From NCBI RefSeq assembly GCF_014844075.1, contig NZ_CP062165.1, positions 5,456,001 through 5,520,000 on the forward strand: a DNA stretch of 64,000 bases, read 5' to 3'. Both the position numbers and the translations under genes were made by a program. Shown here one piece after another: positions 37,307-46,191 of the stretch. The stretch's first letter is position 1, and each line of letters starts with the position of its first letter. This DNA is from Paenibacillus sp. JNUCC-31. GTDB lineage: Bacteria > Bacillota > Bacilli > Paenibacillales > Paenibacillaceae. The notes beneath the pieces were generated by a model. It searched no databases. It was given only the letters and a program-made list of their open reading frames with translations, and was not told the origin of the DNA.

Positions 37307-37841
37307 ACGGCTTGAAGAGATCTGTAAAAGAGATATCCGGTATTTGAACGAATAGGCTGCTGCCTGTAAGGGCACTATGGGAAGTATATGATGAGTGAAT
37401 AACAGACTGTCTAAATACATAAAATACGAACGGTGAAATAATGCAAATAAAAACGGAGGATTTCCACTTCTCACCAGAAGACATGGTAAGTTTTTGTTAT
37501 GTAACATTACATCGTTGTAACGTTAGTGTGTTAAACCATTAAAATATTAAGCGCTTTCAACAAAAAAAGAACAAAAATAAGTGATAATTGGTGATGAAAC
37601 ATCTGGATTTTACCACGGGTTGAATGTATAATCACCTCTAGTAGGCTAGTCCTAAACTTCTCTCTTCATGTCATAATGTTCGGTTTTTCGACAGGTGATC
37701 CGATTGTTTAGGAATAAGAATGCGCTTTTAATGTCGAAGAAACCATACATTCCGCATAAAAGCCATATTATCGATCTGTTGATCCGTTCTGTTTTGGCCT
37801 GAACAGGAAGTAGGTATATATCATTAAGGGGGAACAGAGAA
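37307..37841 (+). promoter_or_regulatory. Gene-free region before the nucleoside-binding lipoprotein; candidate cre site and promoter
   Basis: No gene is apparent. A TATAAT at 37627-37632 with a poor -35 (TGGATT at 37604-37609) could start transcription, leaving a ~210-nt leader. Upstream, reverse complement TGAAAGCGCTTAAT at 37546-37559 matches 12 of 14 positions of the CcpA-binding cre consensus (TGAAAGCGCTTTCA), suggesting catabolite control. The leader carries no purine riboswitch that I can recognise. Confidence 0.35.
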
Positions 37842-38882
37842 ATGAAAAAGATGCTCAGCTTGTCTTTGGTCATGTTGCTGGCAGTATCGGTTATGCTCGC
37901 AGGTTGCGGTAGCAAACCGAAAGAGGAAACAAATGCCGGAGGAACTGCAGGTGGCGAAAACACTGAAGCTAAATCCGATTTGAAAATCGGGATGGTTACA
38001 GACGTAGGTGGGGTTAACGACAAATCGTTTAACCAATCTGCTTGGGAAGCTCTGCAAGCAACTGAAACTGAAACAGGTGTAGCTGTTAAATACCTGCAAA
38101 GTAAATCCGATGAAGAGTACATTCCTAACCTGAACGAGTTCGTTAAAGGTGGATATGACCTCACTTGGGGTATCGGTTTCCAATTGGCTGATGCAATCAA
38201 GACTGTAGCTGAACAAAATCCTGATTCTAAACTCGCGATCATCGACAGTGTTGTTGATGCTCCTAACGTTAAATCGGTAACATTTGCTGAAGAAGAAGGT
38301 TCTTTCCTGGTGGGTGTTGTAGCTGGTCTGACAACGAAATCGAACAAAATAGGCTTTGTTGGCGGTATGGAAAGCCCACTGATCAAAAAGTTTGAAGTAG
38401 GCTTCAGAGAAGGGGTAAAAGCGGTTAATCCTAATGCTGAGTTCATTTCTAACTACACAGGTGCATTTGATAAACCTGATCTGGGTAAAGCAGCAGCGGC
38501 AACACTCTATAACAAAGGTGTAGATATCATTTTCCACGCTTCCGGTGCTACAGGTAATGGTGTGTTCATCGAAGCAGGTGCTCGTAAGAAACAAGGTCAA
38601 GACGTTTGGGTTATCGGTGTAGATAAAGACCAATCTCTGGAGTTTGGCGACGATGTAACACTGACTTCGATGATCAAAAAAGTTGACGAAGCTGTTAAAC
38701 GTGTAAACCAAGAAATTATCGATGGAACATTCAAAGGCGGAGCTGAAAACCTGACTTTGAAAGAAAACGGTGTAGGTATCGCTGATACTTCTACGAAAAA
38801 CGTTCCTGCTGATGTACTTGCCAAAGTGGACGAGTACAAAGAAAAAATCATCAACGGCGAAATCAAAATTCCTACAGAATAA
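37842..38882 (+). CDS. BMP family nucleoside-binding lipoprotein
   Basis: A 346-residue substrate-binding lipoprotein of the BmpA/PnrA/NupN family. Lipobox LAGC (Cys22) and a Gly/Glu-rich linker precede the periplasmic-binding fold with GMVTDVGGVNDKSFNQSAWE, a hallmark of the nucleoside-binding subclass, and GADKDQSLEFGDDV-like ligand region near 265. In B. subtilis the homologue serves the guanosine importer NupNOPQ. Its importer genes follow after a 341-base gap. Starts after AAGGGGGAACAGAGAA. Confidence 0.88.
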   Translation: MKKMLSLSLVMLLAVSVMLAGCGSKPKEETNAGGTAGGENTEAKSDLKIGMVTDVGGVNDKSFNQSAWEALQATETETGVAVKYLQSKSDEEYIPNLNEFVKGGYDLTWGIGFQLADAIKTVAEQNPDSKLAIIDSVVDAPNVKSVTFAEEEGSFLVGVVAGLTTKSNKIGFVGGMESPLIKKFEVGFREGVKAVNPNAEFISNYTGAFDKPDLGKAAAATLYNKGVDIIFHASGATGNGVFIEAGARKKQGQDVWVIGVDKDQSLEFGDDVTLTSMIKKVDEAVKRVNQEIIDGTFKGGAENLTLKENGVGIADTSTKNVPADVLAKVDEYKEKIINGEIKIPTE

Positions 38883-38906
38883 TCTGATTCTGCCTGTATA
38901 AATGAA

Positions 38907-38942
38907 TAATCATCGAGGCCGGTCTTGACCGGCCTTATGATT
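38907..38942 (+). terminator. Stable hairpin after the binding-protein gene
   Basis: AATCATCGAGGCCGGTC and GACCGGCCTTATGATT pair around TT, a 16-bp stem with a mismatch. There is no T run after it, so it may be an mRNA-stabilising processing hairpin that lets the binding protein be made in excess over the rest of the importer, or a weak terminator. Confidence 0.5.
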
Positions 38943-39223
38943 GTCAGGACAGGAAAATTTGCTCAAGTCATCATAACAATTGTACAGCTTTGCAGTGGTG
39001 CTAGGAGATAACTCATAGCAAAAGAAAGAGGACTTCGTATCAACGCTCCGGTAGGAGCTTCTCTTAAGATTATGGAATGCAGAAGTTTCCAGTGAAACTG
39101 AAGGATTCGATCATCCTAAGAAAAAGTACCGCTAAAAATGCGGTCATCTTCCTTGAATAAACGTCGATAGACGTTTTTCTTACGTTTGCGGAACCACACT
39201 ATATCAGGTATAAGGGTGATTAC
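38943..39223 (+). promoter_or_regulatory. Leader region of the nucleoside ABC importer genes
   Basis: There is no gene here. Hairpins lie close to the ATPase gene: ACCGC-TAAAAAT-GCGGT at about 39128-39144 and AAACGTC-GATA-GACGTTTTTCTT at 39159-39180, the last with a T-rich tail just 45 bases before the ATG. That order suggests an attenuator or a transcript-processing site. It is not a known riboswitch to my eye. Confidence 0.35.
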
Positions 39224-40762
39224 ATGGGTGCAGCAACCCCCGTCGTTGAGTTAAAACAAATCACGAAGCGTTTTCCAGGCATTGTTGCCAACGACGCTAT
39301 CAGCCTTCAGCTTCGTAAAGGCGAGATCCATGCTCTACTGGGCGAAAACGGCGCTGGTAAGTCAACGTTGATGAACATTGTATTTGGTCTCTATCAGCCG
39401 GATGAAGGTTCCATTGAAGTGAATGGCAAGCCAGTCATCATCGACAGCCCTAATAAAGCAATCGATCTTGGCATCGGCATGGTGCATCAGCACTTTAAGC
39501 TTGTTCAGCCGTTCACGGTAACAGAGAACATTATTTTGGGATCCGAACCAAGGAAAGGTCTCAACATTAATTATAAAAAAGCAGCTGCTGAAGTGCAGCG
39601 ACTGTCTGAATTGTATGGACTCAAGGTTAACCCGCATGCCAAAATTCACGATATCTCCGTCGGTATGCAACAACGTGTGGAAATTGTGAAGACTTTGTAT
39701 CGTGGTGCGGACATTCTTATTTTTGACGAGCCTACAGCGGTATTGACTCCTCAGGAAATTAAAGAACTGATGGTGATCATGAAGAAGCTGGTAGCCGAAG
39801 GCAAGTCCATTATTCTAATCACACACAAACTGAAAGAGATCATGGAGATTTCCGATACAGTGACGATTATTCGTCGTGGTAAAGTGATTGATTCGGTTAC
39901 AACGTCCGAGACGAATCCAAACGAACTCGCCGAAAAAATGGTTGGCCGCAATGTCACTTTTAAAGTGGACAAAAAGCCGGCTACACCAGGAAACAATGTC
40001 TTGGAAGTCAGCAAATTGACTACCAAGAATAAAGAAGGTATTTCGGTTCTGAACGAACTCAATCTGAATGTTCGTGCAGGAGAGATTGTGGGGATCGCAG
40101 GTGTTGACGGTAACGGGCAAAGTGAACTGATTGAAGCTCTTACTGGACTCCGTAAAGTGGATAGCGGTTCGATCCTTCTTGAAGGTAAAGAGCTGTCCAA
40201 CCATTCTCCACGTCATATTTCGGAGTCAGGGGTAGCCCACATTCCGGAAGACCGACACAAACACGGACTTGTTCTAGATTTTTCAGTGAGCGAAAATATC
40301 GTGCTGGAATCATATTATAAAGCGCCTTATACTCGTAAAGGATTCCTTAACTTCGATGCCATCAAAAAGCAGGCGAAGCGGCTTGTCGAGACATTTGATG
40401 TGCGTACGCCAAGCATCGAGACAAAGGCCCGTTCTTTGTCGGGGGGGAACCAGCAGAAGGCCATTATCGCACGTGAGGTTGATAAAAATCCTGAACTGCT
40501 TATTGCTGCCCAACCAACTCGTGGTCTGGACGTAGGGGCTATTGAGTTTGTTCAGAAACAGTTGATTGCACAACGTGATCAGGGTAAAGCGGTCTTGCTG
40601 ATCTCATTCGAGCTGGATGAAATTATCAACGTATCTGACCGAATTGCAGTCATTTATGAAGGACAGATTGTGGGCGAGGTGCTGCCGGAAGAAACCAATG
40701 ACAGGGAGCTCGGCTTGATGATGGCGGGCAGCACCCAAAAGAGAGGTACTGAACATGAGTAA
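39224..40762 (+). CDS. nupO: Nucleoside ABC importer ATP-binding protein (two NBDs; NupO/YufO type)
   Basis: A 512-residue fused ATPase. First domain: Walker A GENGAGKST (40-48), signature-like ISVGMQQRVEI and Walker B ILIFDEPTAVLTP. Second domain: degenerate Walker A GVDGNGQSEL, signature SLSGGNQQKAIIARE and a Walker B-like LLIAAQPTRGLDVGA. This asymmetric design is normal for RbsA/BMP-type importers. It overlaps the next gene by 8 bases. The symbol is by analogy with B. subtilis nupNOPQ. Confidence 0.88.
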   Translation: MGAATPVVELKQITKRFPGIVANDAISLQLRKGEIHALLGENGAGKSTLMNIVFGLYQPDEGSIEVNGKPVIIDSPNKAIDLGIGMVHQHFKLVQPFTVTENIILGSEPRKGLNINYKKAAAEVQRLSELYGLKVNPHAKIHDISVGMQQRVEIVKTLYRGADILIFDEPTAVLTPQEIKELMVIMKKLVAEGKSIILITHKLKEIMEISDTVTIIRRGKVIDSVTTSETNPNELAEKMVGRNVTFKVDKKPATPGNNVLEVSKLTTKNKEGISVLNELNLNVRAGEIVGIAGVDGNGQSELIEALTGLRKVDSGSILLEGKELSNHSPRHISESGVAHIPEDRHKHGLVLDFSVSENIVLESYYKAPYTRKGFLNFDAIKKQAKRLVETFDVRTPSIETKARSLSGGNQQKAIIAREVDKNPELLIAAQPTRGLDVGAIEFVQKQLIAQRDQGKAVLLISFELDEIINVSDRIAVIYEGQIVGEVLPEETNDRELGLMMAGSTQKRGTEHE

Positions 40763-41834
40763 TGTATTGAAATGGTTTACCCGTGATTCATTTATTTTAC
40801 CTGTTGTAGCCATCATTATGGGTCTGATCCTCGGCGGCATTGTCATGCTGATCGGTGGATACAACCCCATTGAAGCTTATAGTGCGTTGTTTACGAAAGT
40901 TTTCGGAGACATGTACAACTTTGGTGAAGCTGTTCGTGAGATGACACCGCTCATCATGACTGGACTTGCTTTTGCATTTGCGTCACGTGCAGGGCTGTTT
41001 AATATCGGAGGAGAAGGACAGTTTCTCGTCGGCATGACAGCGGCCACCTTTGTTGGGGTAAAGTTTGCAGGTCTGCCGATCTACATTCATGCTCCGCTGG
41101 CTTTGATCGCCGGTGCGGTATTTGGTGGTCTGTGGGCAGCTATTGCCGGCTACCTGAAAGCAGCACGTGGGGTTAACGAAGTTATCAGTAGTATCATGCT
41201 GAACTGGATTGGTCTTTATCTGGCGAACCTGATCGTACGTCAATTCCTGCTTTTAAAAGGTGAAAATCGTTCGGTCGATATCAGTGATACGGCTTCGATT
41301 AGTCTGACATGGTTGTCCGAACTGATGGGTAACTCCCGTGTGCATATGGGAACATTAATTGCCCTTGTTATGGCGGTGCTCTTTTATATTTATATGTGGA
41401 AAACCAAACAGGGATACGAGATTCGAGCTGTAGGATATAACCCGAATGCGGCAGAGTATGCAGGTATGCATGTTAATCGCAATATCGTAAAAGCGATGTT
41501 TATCAGTGGTATGCTCGCAGGTCTTGGTGGTGCGTTCCAGGTGCTCGGGGTGTTCCAGTATCAGACTGTTATGTCGGGTTCACCAGGAACAGGGTTTGAC
41601 GGCATCGCCGTTGCTCTAATTGGTTTAAATCATCCGTTTGGAGTGTTGCTGGGCGCATTGCTGTTCGGTACGCTCACATATGGATCTGCGGGAATGAGCT
41701 TTGCTGCAGATGTACCGCCCGAGATTATTCGGATTGTTATCGGTTCGATTATCTTCTTCATTGCGGCACAAGGCATCGTGCGCTGGGTACTTAAACCGTT
41801 CTATTCCAAGCGCAAGAAAGAGAAGGTGTTGTAG
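40755..41834 (+). CDS. nupP: Nucleoside ABC importer permease (NupP/YufP type)
   Basis: A 359-residue permease with eight or more TM helices. NIGGEGQFLVGMT, RGVNEVISSIMLNWIGLYL and GFDGIAVALIGLNHPFG are typical of the BPD_transp_2 (RbsC-like) family in the BMP group. It overlaps the ATPase gene and abuts the second permease. The ATG at 40755 is preceded by GAGAGGTACTGAAC. Confidence 0.87.
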   Translation: MSNVLKWFTRDSFILPVVAIIMGLILGGIVMLIGGYNPIEAYSALFTKVFGDMYNFGEAVREMTPLIMTGLAFAFASRAGLFNIGGEGQFLVGMTAATFVGVKFAGLPIYIHAPLALIAGAVFGGLWAAIAGYLKAARGVNEVISSIMLNWIGLYLANLIVRQFLLLKGENRSVDISDTASISLTWLSELMGNSRVHMGTLIALVMAVLFYIYMWKTKQGYEIRAVGYNPNAAEYAGMHVNRNIVKAMFISGMLAGLGGAFQVLGVFQYQTVMSGSPGTGFDGIAVALIGLNHPFGVLLGALLFGTLTYGSAGMSFAADVPPEIIRIVIGSIIFFIAAQGIVRWVLKPFYSKRKKEKVL

Positions 41835-42797
41835 ATGGACTTGTTGACAATTGGGCAAATTATCAATACGACGCTTGTCTTTGCCACGGCATTGATTTTT
41901 GCATCCTTGGGCGGGATTTTTTCGGAAAAATCAGGTGTGACCAACCTTGGACTTGAAGGTTTCATGGTATTTGGTGCCTTTGCTGCAGGGATTGCTGCGC
42001 ATTATGCACAAGAAGCTGGCATGGGAGGGACGACATCTGCCTGGATGGGGATTTTGTTCGCAGTTGTGCTGGGGGTCGTTGTGTCGCTGATCCATGCGGT
42101 TGCCTCGATTACGTTTAAGGCTGACCAAATTATCAGTGGTATCGTCATTAACTTCCTGGCAGCAGGAAGTACACTTTATTTGGTAAAGCTCCTGTTTGAA
42201 GGATCAGGAGATTCACCTTTGGTACAAGGGTTTAGCAAGTTTGATGTACCACTGTTAAAAGATATACCGTTGCTTGGTGAAGCTTTCTTCAAGAACGTGT
42301 ATCCAACAACTTATCTGGCCATTCTGTTTGTCTTCCTGACGTATTACATCATGTACAAAACTCCATTCGGTCTTCGTCTTCGCTCGGTTGGTGAACATCC
42401 AAGTGCTGCGGATACTGTTGGTGTTAAAGTACGTCGTTACCGTTATATTGCGGTCATGATCAGTGGTGCACTGGCTGCCATTGGTGGAGCTGCAATCACA
42501 CTGACTACAACAGGCACATTCTCCCATAATACCGTTTCTGGTCAAGGTTATATTGCAATTGCGGCCATGATCTTCGGTAAATGGAATCCGATTGGTGCTT
42601 TTGGCGCGGCTGTATTCTTTGGTTTCTCACAAGCCATCCGAAACTATGTACAATTGTTTGAATGGTCTCAAAGTATTCCCCAGGAAATTATTTATATGCT
42701 GCCTTACCTGCTCACCATCATTGTGCTTGTCGCGGCTGTTGGACGTTCTTCTGCTCCTTCTGCACTCGGTGAACCATATGATCCAGGGAAAAGGTAA
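41835..42797 (+). CDS. nupQ: Nucleoside ABC importer permease (NupQ/YufQ type)
   Basis: A 320-residue membrane permease, partner of the previous one. Seen: GGIFSEKSGVTNLGLEGFMVF, KADQIISGIVINFLAAGSTL and GYIAIAAMIFGKWNPIGAFG, the standard BMP-type permease segments. Its ATG comes directly after the stop of nupP (TAG-ATG). Confidence 0.87.
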   Translation: MDLLTIGQIINTTLVFATALIFASLGGIFSEKSGVTNLGLEGFMVFGAFAAGIAAHYAQEAGMGGTTSAWMGILFAVVLGVVVSLIHAVASITFKADQIISGIVINFLAAGSTLYLVKLLFEGSGDSPLVQGFSKFDVPLLKDIPLLGEAFFKNVYPTTYLAILFVFLTYYIMYKTPFGLRLRSVGEHPSAADTVGVKVRRYRYIAVMISGALAAIGGAAITLTTTGTFSHNTVSGQGYIAIAAMIFGKWNPIGAFGAAVFFGFSQAIRNYVQLFEWSQSIPQEIIYMLPYLLTIIVLVAAVGRSSAPSALGEPYDPGKR

Positions 42798-42837
42798 CGA
42801 CATAATTATGATTTCCCATATAATGCTTTACTTAAAA

Positions 42838-42866
42838 AGGTTCGCCTCGTGCGAATCTTTTTTTTT
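42838..42866 (+). terminator. Terminator of the nucleoside importer operon
   Basis: AGGTTCGC (42838-42845) with GCGAATCT (42851-42858; one G-T pair) and nine Ts. Confidence 0.85.
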
Positions 42867-43010
42867 GTTTAAAAAAGAAAAATATCAGAATACTAGCGTT
42901 CTTAACTGTTAAAGAGAAAGACCCATATTTTCATTTAGGGACAAAGAAACAGGCGAAGCCAACCATGGACGAATACACTGTTCTGAACGATCCGAGGAGG
43001 AGGGGAAAGT

Positions 43011-43388
43011 ATGAAACAACATGTTACGCGTGATGAAGCGATAAAATTAATAGGCAAAAATATTGTCGCGATCAAAAAAGACGGTACGCGGGTGACTGGG
43101 AGACTGTTAAAAGTATCCGGCAATAAACTGGTACTGAAACGTGCTGTTGGCAAAAAAGTGCGAACCAAAGCGATTTTGCCACTGGTATTATTTGATTTAC
43201 TCGCCGTCGCTACGCTGCCTTATGCTTACGGCCCTGGTCCTGGGTTCGGCCCTGGTGGTCCTGGATATGGCCCCGGGTATGGCCCCGGACCCAAACCGGG
43301 CCCAGGATATGGCCCTGGATTTGGTGGTGGATTTGGGCCAGGTCCTGGATATGGACCCTACGGACCACGGCCACCAGGATTTTTCTAG
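43011..43388 (+). CDS. Sm-like N-terminal domain with Gly-Pro-Tyr repeat tail
   Basis: A 125-residue, two-part protein. The N-terminal part (residues 13-53) reads IGKNIVAIKKDGTRVTGRLL, then KVSGNKLVLKRAVG, which resembles the Sm1 motif of LSm/Hfq-like folds (Asp-Gly-x5-Gly-x-Leu with beta-strand hydrophobicity). Then comes a hydrophobic patch of ~17 residues (ILPLVLFDLLAVATLP), and a tail of 54 residues made of GPG, GYG and GFG units. No cysteines and no signal peptide are seen. Such GPGY tails occur in spore coat proteins. It starts after the strong GGAGGAGGGG site. Function unknown; spore coat component is my inference. Confidence 0.65.
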   Translation: MKQHVTRDEAIKLIGKNIVAIKKDGTRVTGRLLKVSGNKLVLKRAVGKKVRTKAILPLVLFDLLAVATLPYAYGPGPGFGPGGPGYGPGYGPGPKPGPGYGPGFGGGFGPGPGYGPYGPRPPGFF

Positions 43389-43394
43389 GCCGCT

Positions 43395-43841
43395 TTACAG
43401 CCTTTTTTCCAACTCATAACAGCGGCTTAACATAATGTATCTAATTGTTATATATCCGTTTTTTTGGTAAAATCGAAGTCCCTTTGCATTGCCTTCATCC
43501 ACCATAACTTTGGATCTTTTGCAGCCTCGAGATACAGCGAAGTGTTCGGCTTGGTGCAGCAAAGTCTGTCCGTATCGCTTTCGTTGTTCTTTGGTGGTAA
43601 CAGCCATCATATCCACATACAGCAGTTCACCATGCATGAGAAAATGAATGAATGCAACAGCTTCTTTGTCTGGCTCCGGTGAGACAACAAAGGTCATGCC
43701 CCTGTTCATTCGCAGGGGTATTTCTTTACGTATTTTGTTGATTTCAATTTCACTCATATGAGATAGAGGAACAAGTTGAGAGTCAATCAGCCTCATTATG
43801 GCGGCATCATCCAACTTGGATTTGCGTTGCCGAATCACCAT
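43395..43841 (-). CDS. GNAT family N-acetyltransferase
   Basis: A 148-residue GNAT. Motif A reads MAVTTKEQRKRYGQTLLHQAEH (RKRYGQT, R/Q-x-x-G/x) and motif B EGNAKGLRFYQKNGYITIR. Convergent with the Sm-like gene, the stops being only 6 bases apart. The ATG at 43841 follows GAAAGGAGGGTTCCC on its strand. Acceptor unknown. Confidence 0.8.
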   Translation of the reverse strand: MVIRQRKSKLDDAAIMRLIDSQLVPLSHMSEIEINKIRKEIPLRMNRGMTFVVSPEPDKEAVAFIHFLMHGELLYVDMMAVTTKEQRKRYGQTLLHQAEHFAVSRGCKRSKVMVDEGNAKGLRFYQKNGYITIRYIMLSRCYELEKRL

Positions 43842-43994
43842 GGGAACCCTCCTTTCAGGACCAGTCGTGCTGCTCGTATATCCTATGCTTGAGAGAAGTT
43901 AAAAGGTGACTGAATGAAGCGCGGGAATGAGGGAAACGTTAAAGGCTGGAGATGGAGGTTTAGGGACGTTCTGAATTTTTATACAAAAGGGGTA

Positions 43995-44024
43995 TTGACT
44001 TATCGGTTAGAGGAATCATATAAT
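43995..44024 (+). promoter_or_regulatory. Promoter of the ilv-leu operon
   Basis: TTGACT at 43995-44000 and TATAAT at 44019-44024, 18-base spacer, produce a leader that begins at about 44030, just before the T-box. Confidence 0.7.
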
Positions 44025-44035
44025 GTTCCTAACAT

Positions 44036-44395
44036 TTAACGAGAATATTTCATCGGCTATGAAGAGGACGAAGTTTTAAGGGCTCTTTTGATCAGAGAGT
44101 GGCTGGAATTGCTGAAACCACCACCATTACCCCTTATATACGAGCTCACCTCGGAGCTGTTTTCCTGAAAAGCATTGGATGTCACTCCAATTTGGTTATT
44201 AGGGAAAATCGTATGTCTGCGTTACAGACAACAGGTATGGAGAACGGCTATGTCGTTTGATCTATCGTTTTTTGTACCTGGTAAGGTCCGTTATTGCGAA
44301 ATTTCGGACAAAGTTGGGTGGTACCACGGAAGCAACAACCTTTCGTCCCTCGCAAGCATGAACTTGTTTGCAGGGATGGAAGGTTTTTTTTGTAA
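44036..44395 (+). ncRNA. T-box leader of ilvBN (probable tRNA-Leu sensing) with terminator
   Basis: The T-box sequence GGGTGGTACCACGG lies at 44316-44329, followed by a terminator (stem about 44337-44360 / 44365-44386, then eight Ts). The 5' part holds the GA motif/AG bulge (GATCAGAGAGTGGCTGG) and the distal loop GCTGAAACC of stem I. In TATACGAGCTCACC the triplet CTC at 44145-44147 sits at the place of the specifier, a leucine codon, as in the B. subtilis ilv-leu T-box. Uncharged tRNA-Leu would stabilise the antiterminator and switch on ilvB. Confidence 0.88.
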
Positions 44396-44439
44396 CTTTA
44401 AATGTCAGAATGATGTAAATTCCGAGAGGAGGATGACTA

Positions 44440-46191
44440 ATGGGAGCTCAAATTCCAGAAGTACGATCGACAGATGAATTACGTGAAAAATGGATGAAGC
44501 CGGAGGTCATTAGCGGTTCCGAAATTCTGCTGAGAAGCTTGTTGCTGGAAGGTGTAGAGTGCGTTTTTGGTTACCCGGGCGGTGCAGTGTTGTACATTTA
44601 CGATGCAATGTATGGTTTCGAGGACTTCAAGCATGTGTTAACCCGTCACGAACAAGGTGCCATTCATGCAGCTGATGGATATGCACGGGCTAGTGGAAAA
44701 GTCGGTGTCTGTATCGCTACCTCCGGACCAGGAGCAACCAATCTGGTTACCGGTATTGCAACGGCGTATATGGATTCTGTCCCACTCGTAGTGATTACGG
44801 GAAATGTTATTTCCAGCTTGATCGGGTCGGATGCTTTCCAGGAAGCAGACATTACCGGAATCACGATGCCAATCACCAAGCACAGTTATCTGGTAAAAGA
44901 CGTGAAGGATCTGCCGCGTGTCATTCATGAGGCATTCCATATTGCCAATACGGGCCGTAAAGGTCCAGTACTGATCGATATTCCGAAGGATGTATCGGCT
45001 AACAAAACGTTGTTTGAACCGATGACTGAACCTGTTACATTGAGAGGGTATAACCCGCGGACTGTACCGAATAAACTTCAGGTAGATCGACTGGCTCAAG
45101 CGATTCAGGAAGCAGAACGTCCTATGATTCTGGCAGGCGGTGGCGTGGTTTACTCCGGTGGACATGAAGAACTGTTCGAGTTTGTGGAGAAGACAGGTAT
45201 TCCAATCACGACAACACTTCTTGGACTTGGAGCTTTCCCAAGTGGTCATGAATTGTGGACCGGGATGCCGGGTATGCACGGAACATACACTTCCAATCAG
45301 GCGATTCAAAAAGCCGATTTGCTGATCAACATCGGAGCGCGTTTCGATGATCGGGTAACAGGTAAGCTGGACGGGTTCGCTCCACATGCCAAAATTGTTC
45401 ATATCGATATTGATCCGGCTGAAATTGGCAAAAACATTGCAACGGACATTCCGATCGTTGGTGATGTGAAGACGGTGCTCGAAATAGCGAACAAGGAAGT
45501 GCAGCGTGCAGAGCGTGCAGATGCTTGGAGAGACCAGATCAAGCAGTGGAAACAAGAAAAACCTTACAGCTACACGGATTCAGATGAGGTGCTGAAACCA
45601 CAGTGGGTTGTTGAAATGCTGAATGATACAACCAAAGGTGAAGCAATTGTAACTACAGACGTTGGACAGCATCAAATGTGGGCAGCACAATATTACAAAT
45701 TCAATCAGCCACGTTCATGGGTAACCTCCGGTGGACTCGGCACAATGGGCTTTGGATTCCCTTCTGCAATCGGTGCTCAAATGGCTAACCCGGACAGGCT
45801 TGTTATTTCCATTAACGGTGACGGCGGCATGCAGATGTGTTCTCAAGAACTCGCGATTTGTGCCATCAACAACATTCCGGTAAAAATTGTTATTATCAAC
45901 AATCAGGTGCTTGGAATGGTGCGTCAGTGGCAAGAGATCATCTATGAGAACCGTTACAGCCATATCGATCTGGCAGGAAGTCCTGATTTTGTGAAACTGG
46001 CTGAAGCCTATGGAGTAAAAGGTTTGCGTGCAACCAACAAGGAAGAAGCCGAACGTGCTTGGCAAGAGGCTCTGGATACACCGGGACCAGTCGTTGTTGA
46101 ATTCGTAGTACGCAAGGAAGAAAACGTGTATCCAATGGTTCCGCAAGGAGCGACAATCGATCAAATGCTGATGGGGGATGCTGAAGAATGA
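44440..46191 (+). CDS. ilvB: Acetolactate synthase large subunit
   Basis: Thiamine diphosphate- and FAD-dependent acetohydroxyacid synthase, the first step of valine and leucine and the second of isoleucine synthesis. 583 residues, with VFGYPGGAVLYIYDAM, RHEQGAIHAADGYARASG, TSGPGATNL and GDGGMQMCSQELAICAI near the TPP site. An extra N-terminal ~22 residues precede the core as in many Firmicute forms. ATG follows GAGAGGAGGATGACTA. It is controlled by the T-box, with ilvN overlapping its stop by 4 bases. Confidence 0.95.
   Translation: MGAQIPEVRSTDELREKWMKPEVISGSEILLRSLLLEGVECVFGYPGGAVLYIYDAMYGFEDFKHVLTRHEQGAIHAADGYARASGKVGVCIATSGPGATNLVTGIATAYMDSVPLVVITGNVISSLIGSDAFQEADITGITMPITKHSYLVKDVKDLPRVIHEAFHIANTGRKGPVLIDIPKDVSANKTLFEPMTEPVTLRGYNPRTVPNKLQVDRLAQAIQEAERPMILAGGGVVYSGGHEELFEFVEKTGIPITTTLLGLGAFPSGHELWTGMPGMHGTYTSNQAIQKADLLINIGARFDDRVTGKLDGFAPHAKIVHIDIDPAEIGKNIATDIPIVGDVKTVLEIANKEVQRAERADAWRDQIKQWKQEKPYSYTDSDEVLKPQWVVEMLNDTTKGEAIVTTDVGQHQMWAAQYYKFNQPRSWVTSGGLGTMGFGFPSAIGAQMANPDRLVISINGDGGMQMCSQELAICAINNIPVKIVIINNQVLGMVRQWQEIIYENRYSHIDLAGSPDFVKLAEAYGVKGLRATNKEEAERAWQEALDTPGPVVVEFVVRKEENVYPMVPQGATIDQMLMGDAEE

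Noticed and set aside
37600-37841. Purine riboswitch in front of the nucleoside-binding lipoprotein
   Set aside because: The conserved three-way junction sequences are not found in the leader.
43965-43985. Possible CodY box (GTTCTGAATTTTT) before the ilv promoter
   Set aside because: Only about 10 of 15 consensus positions match.
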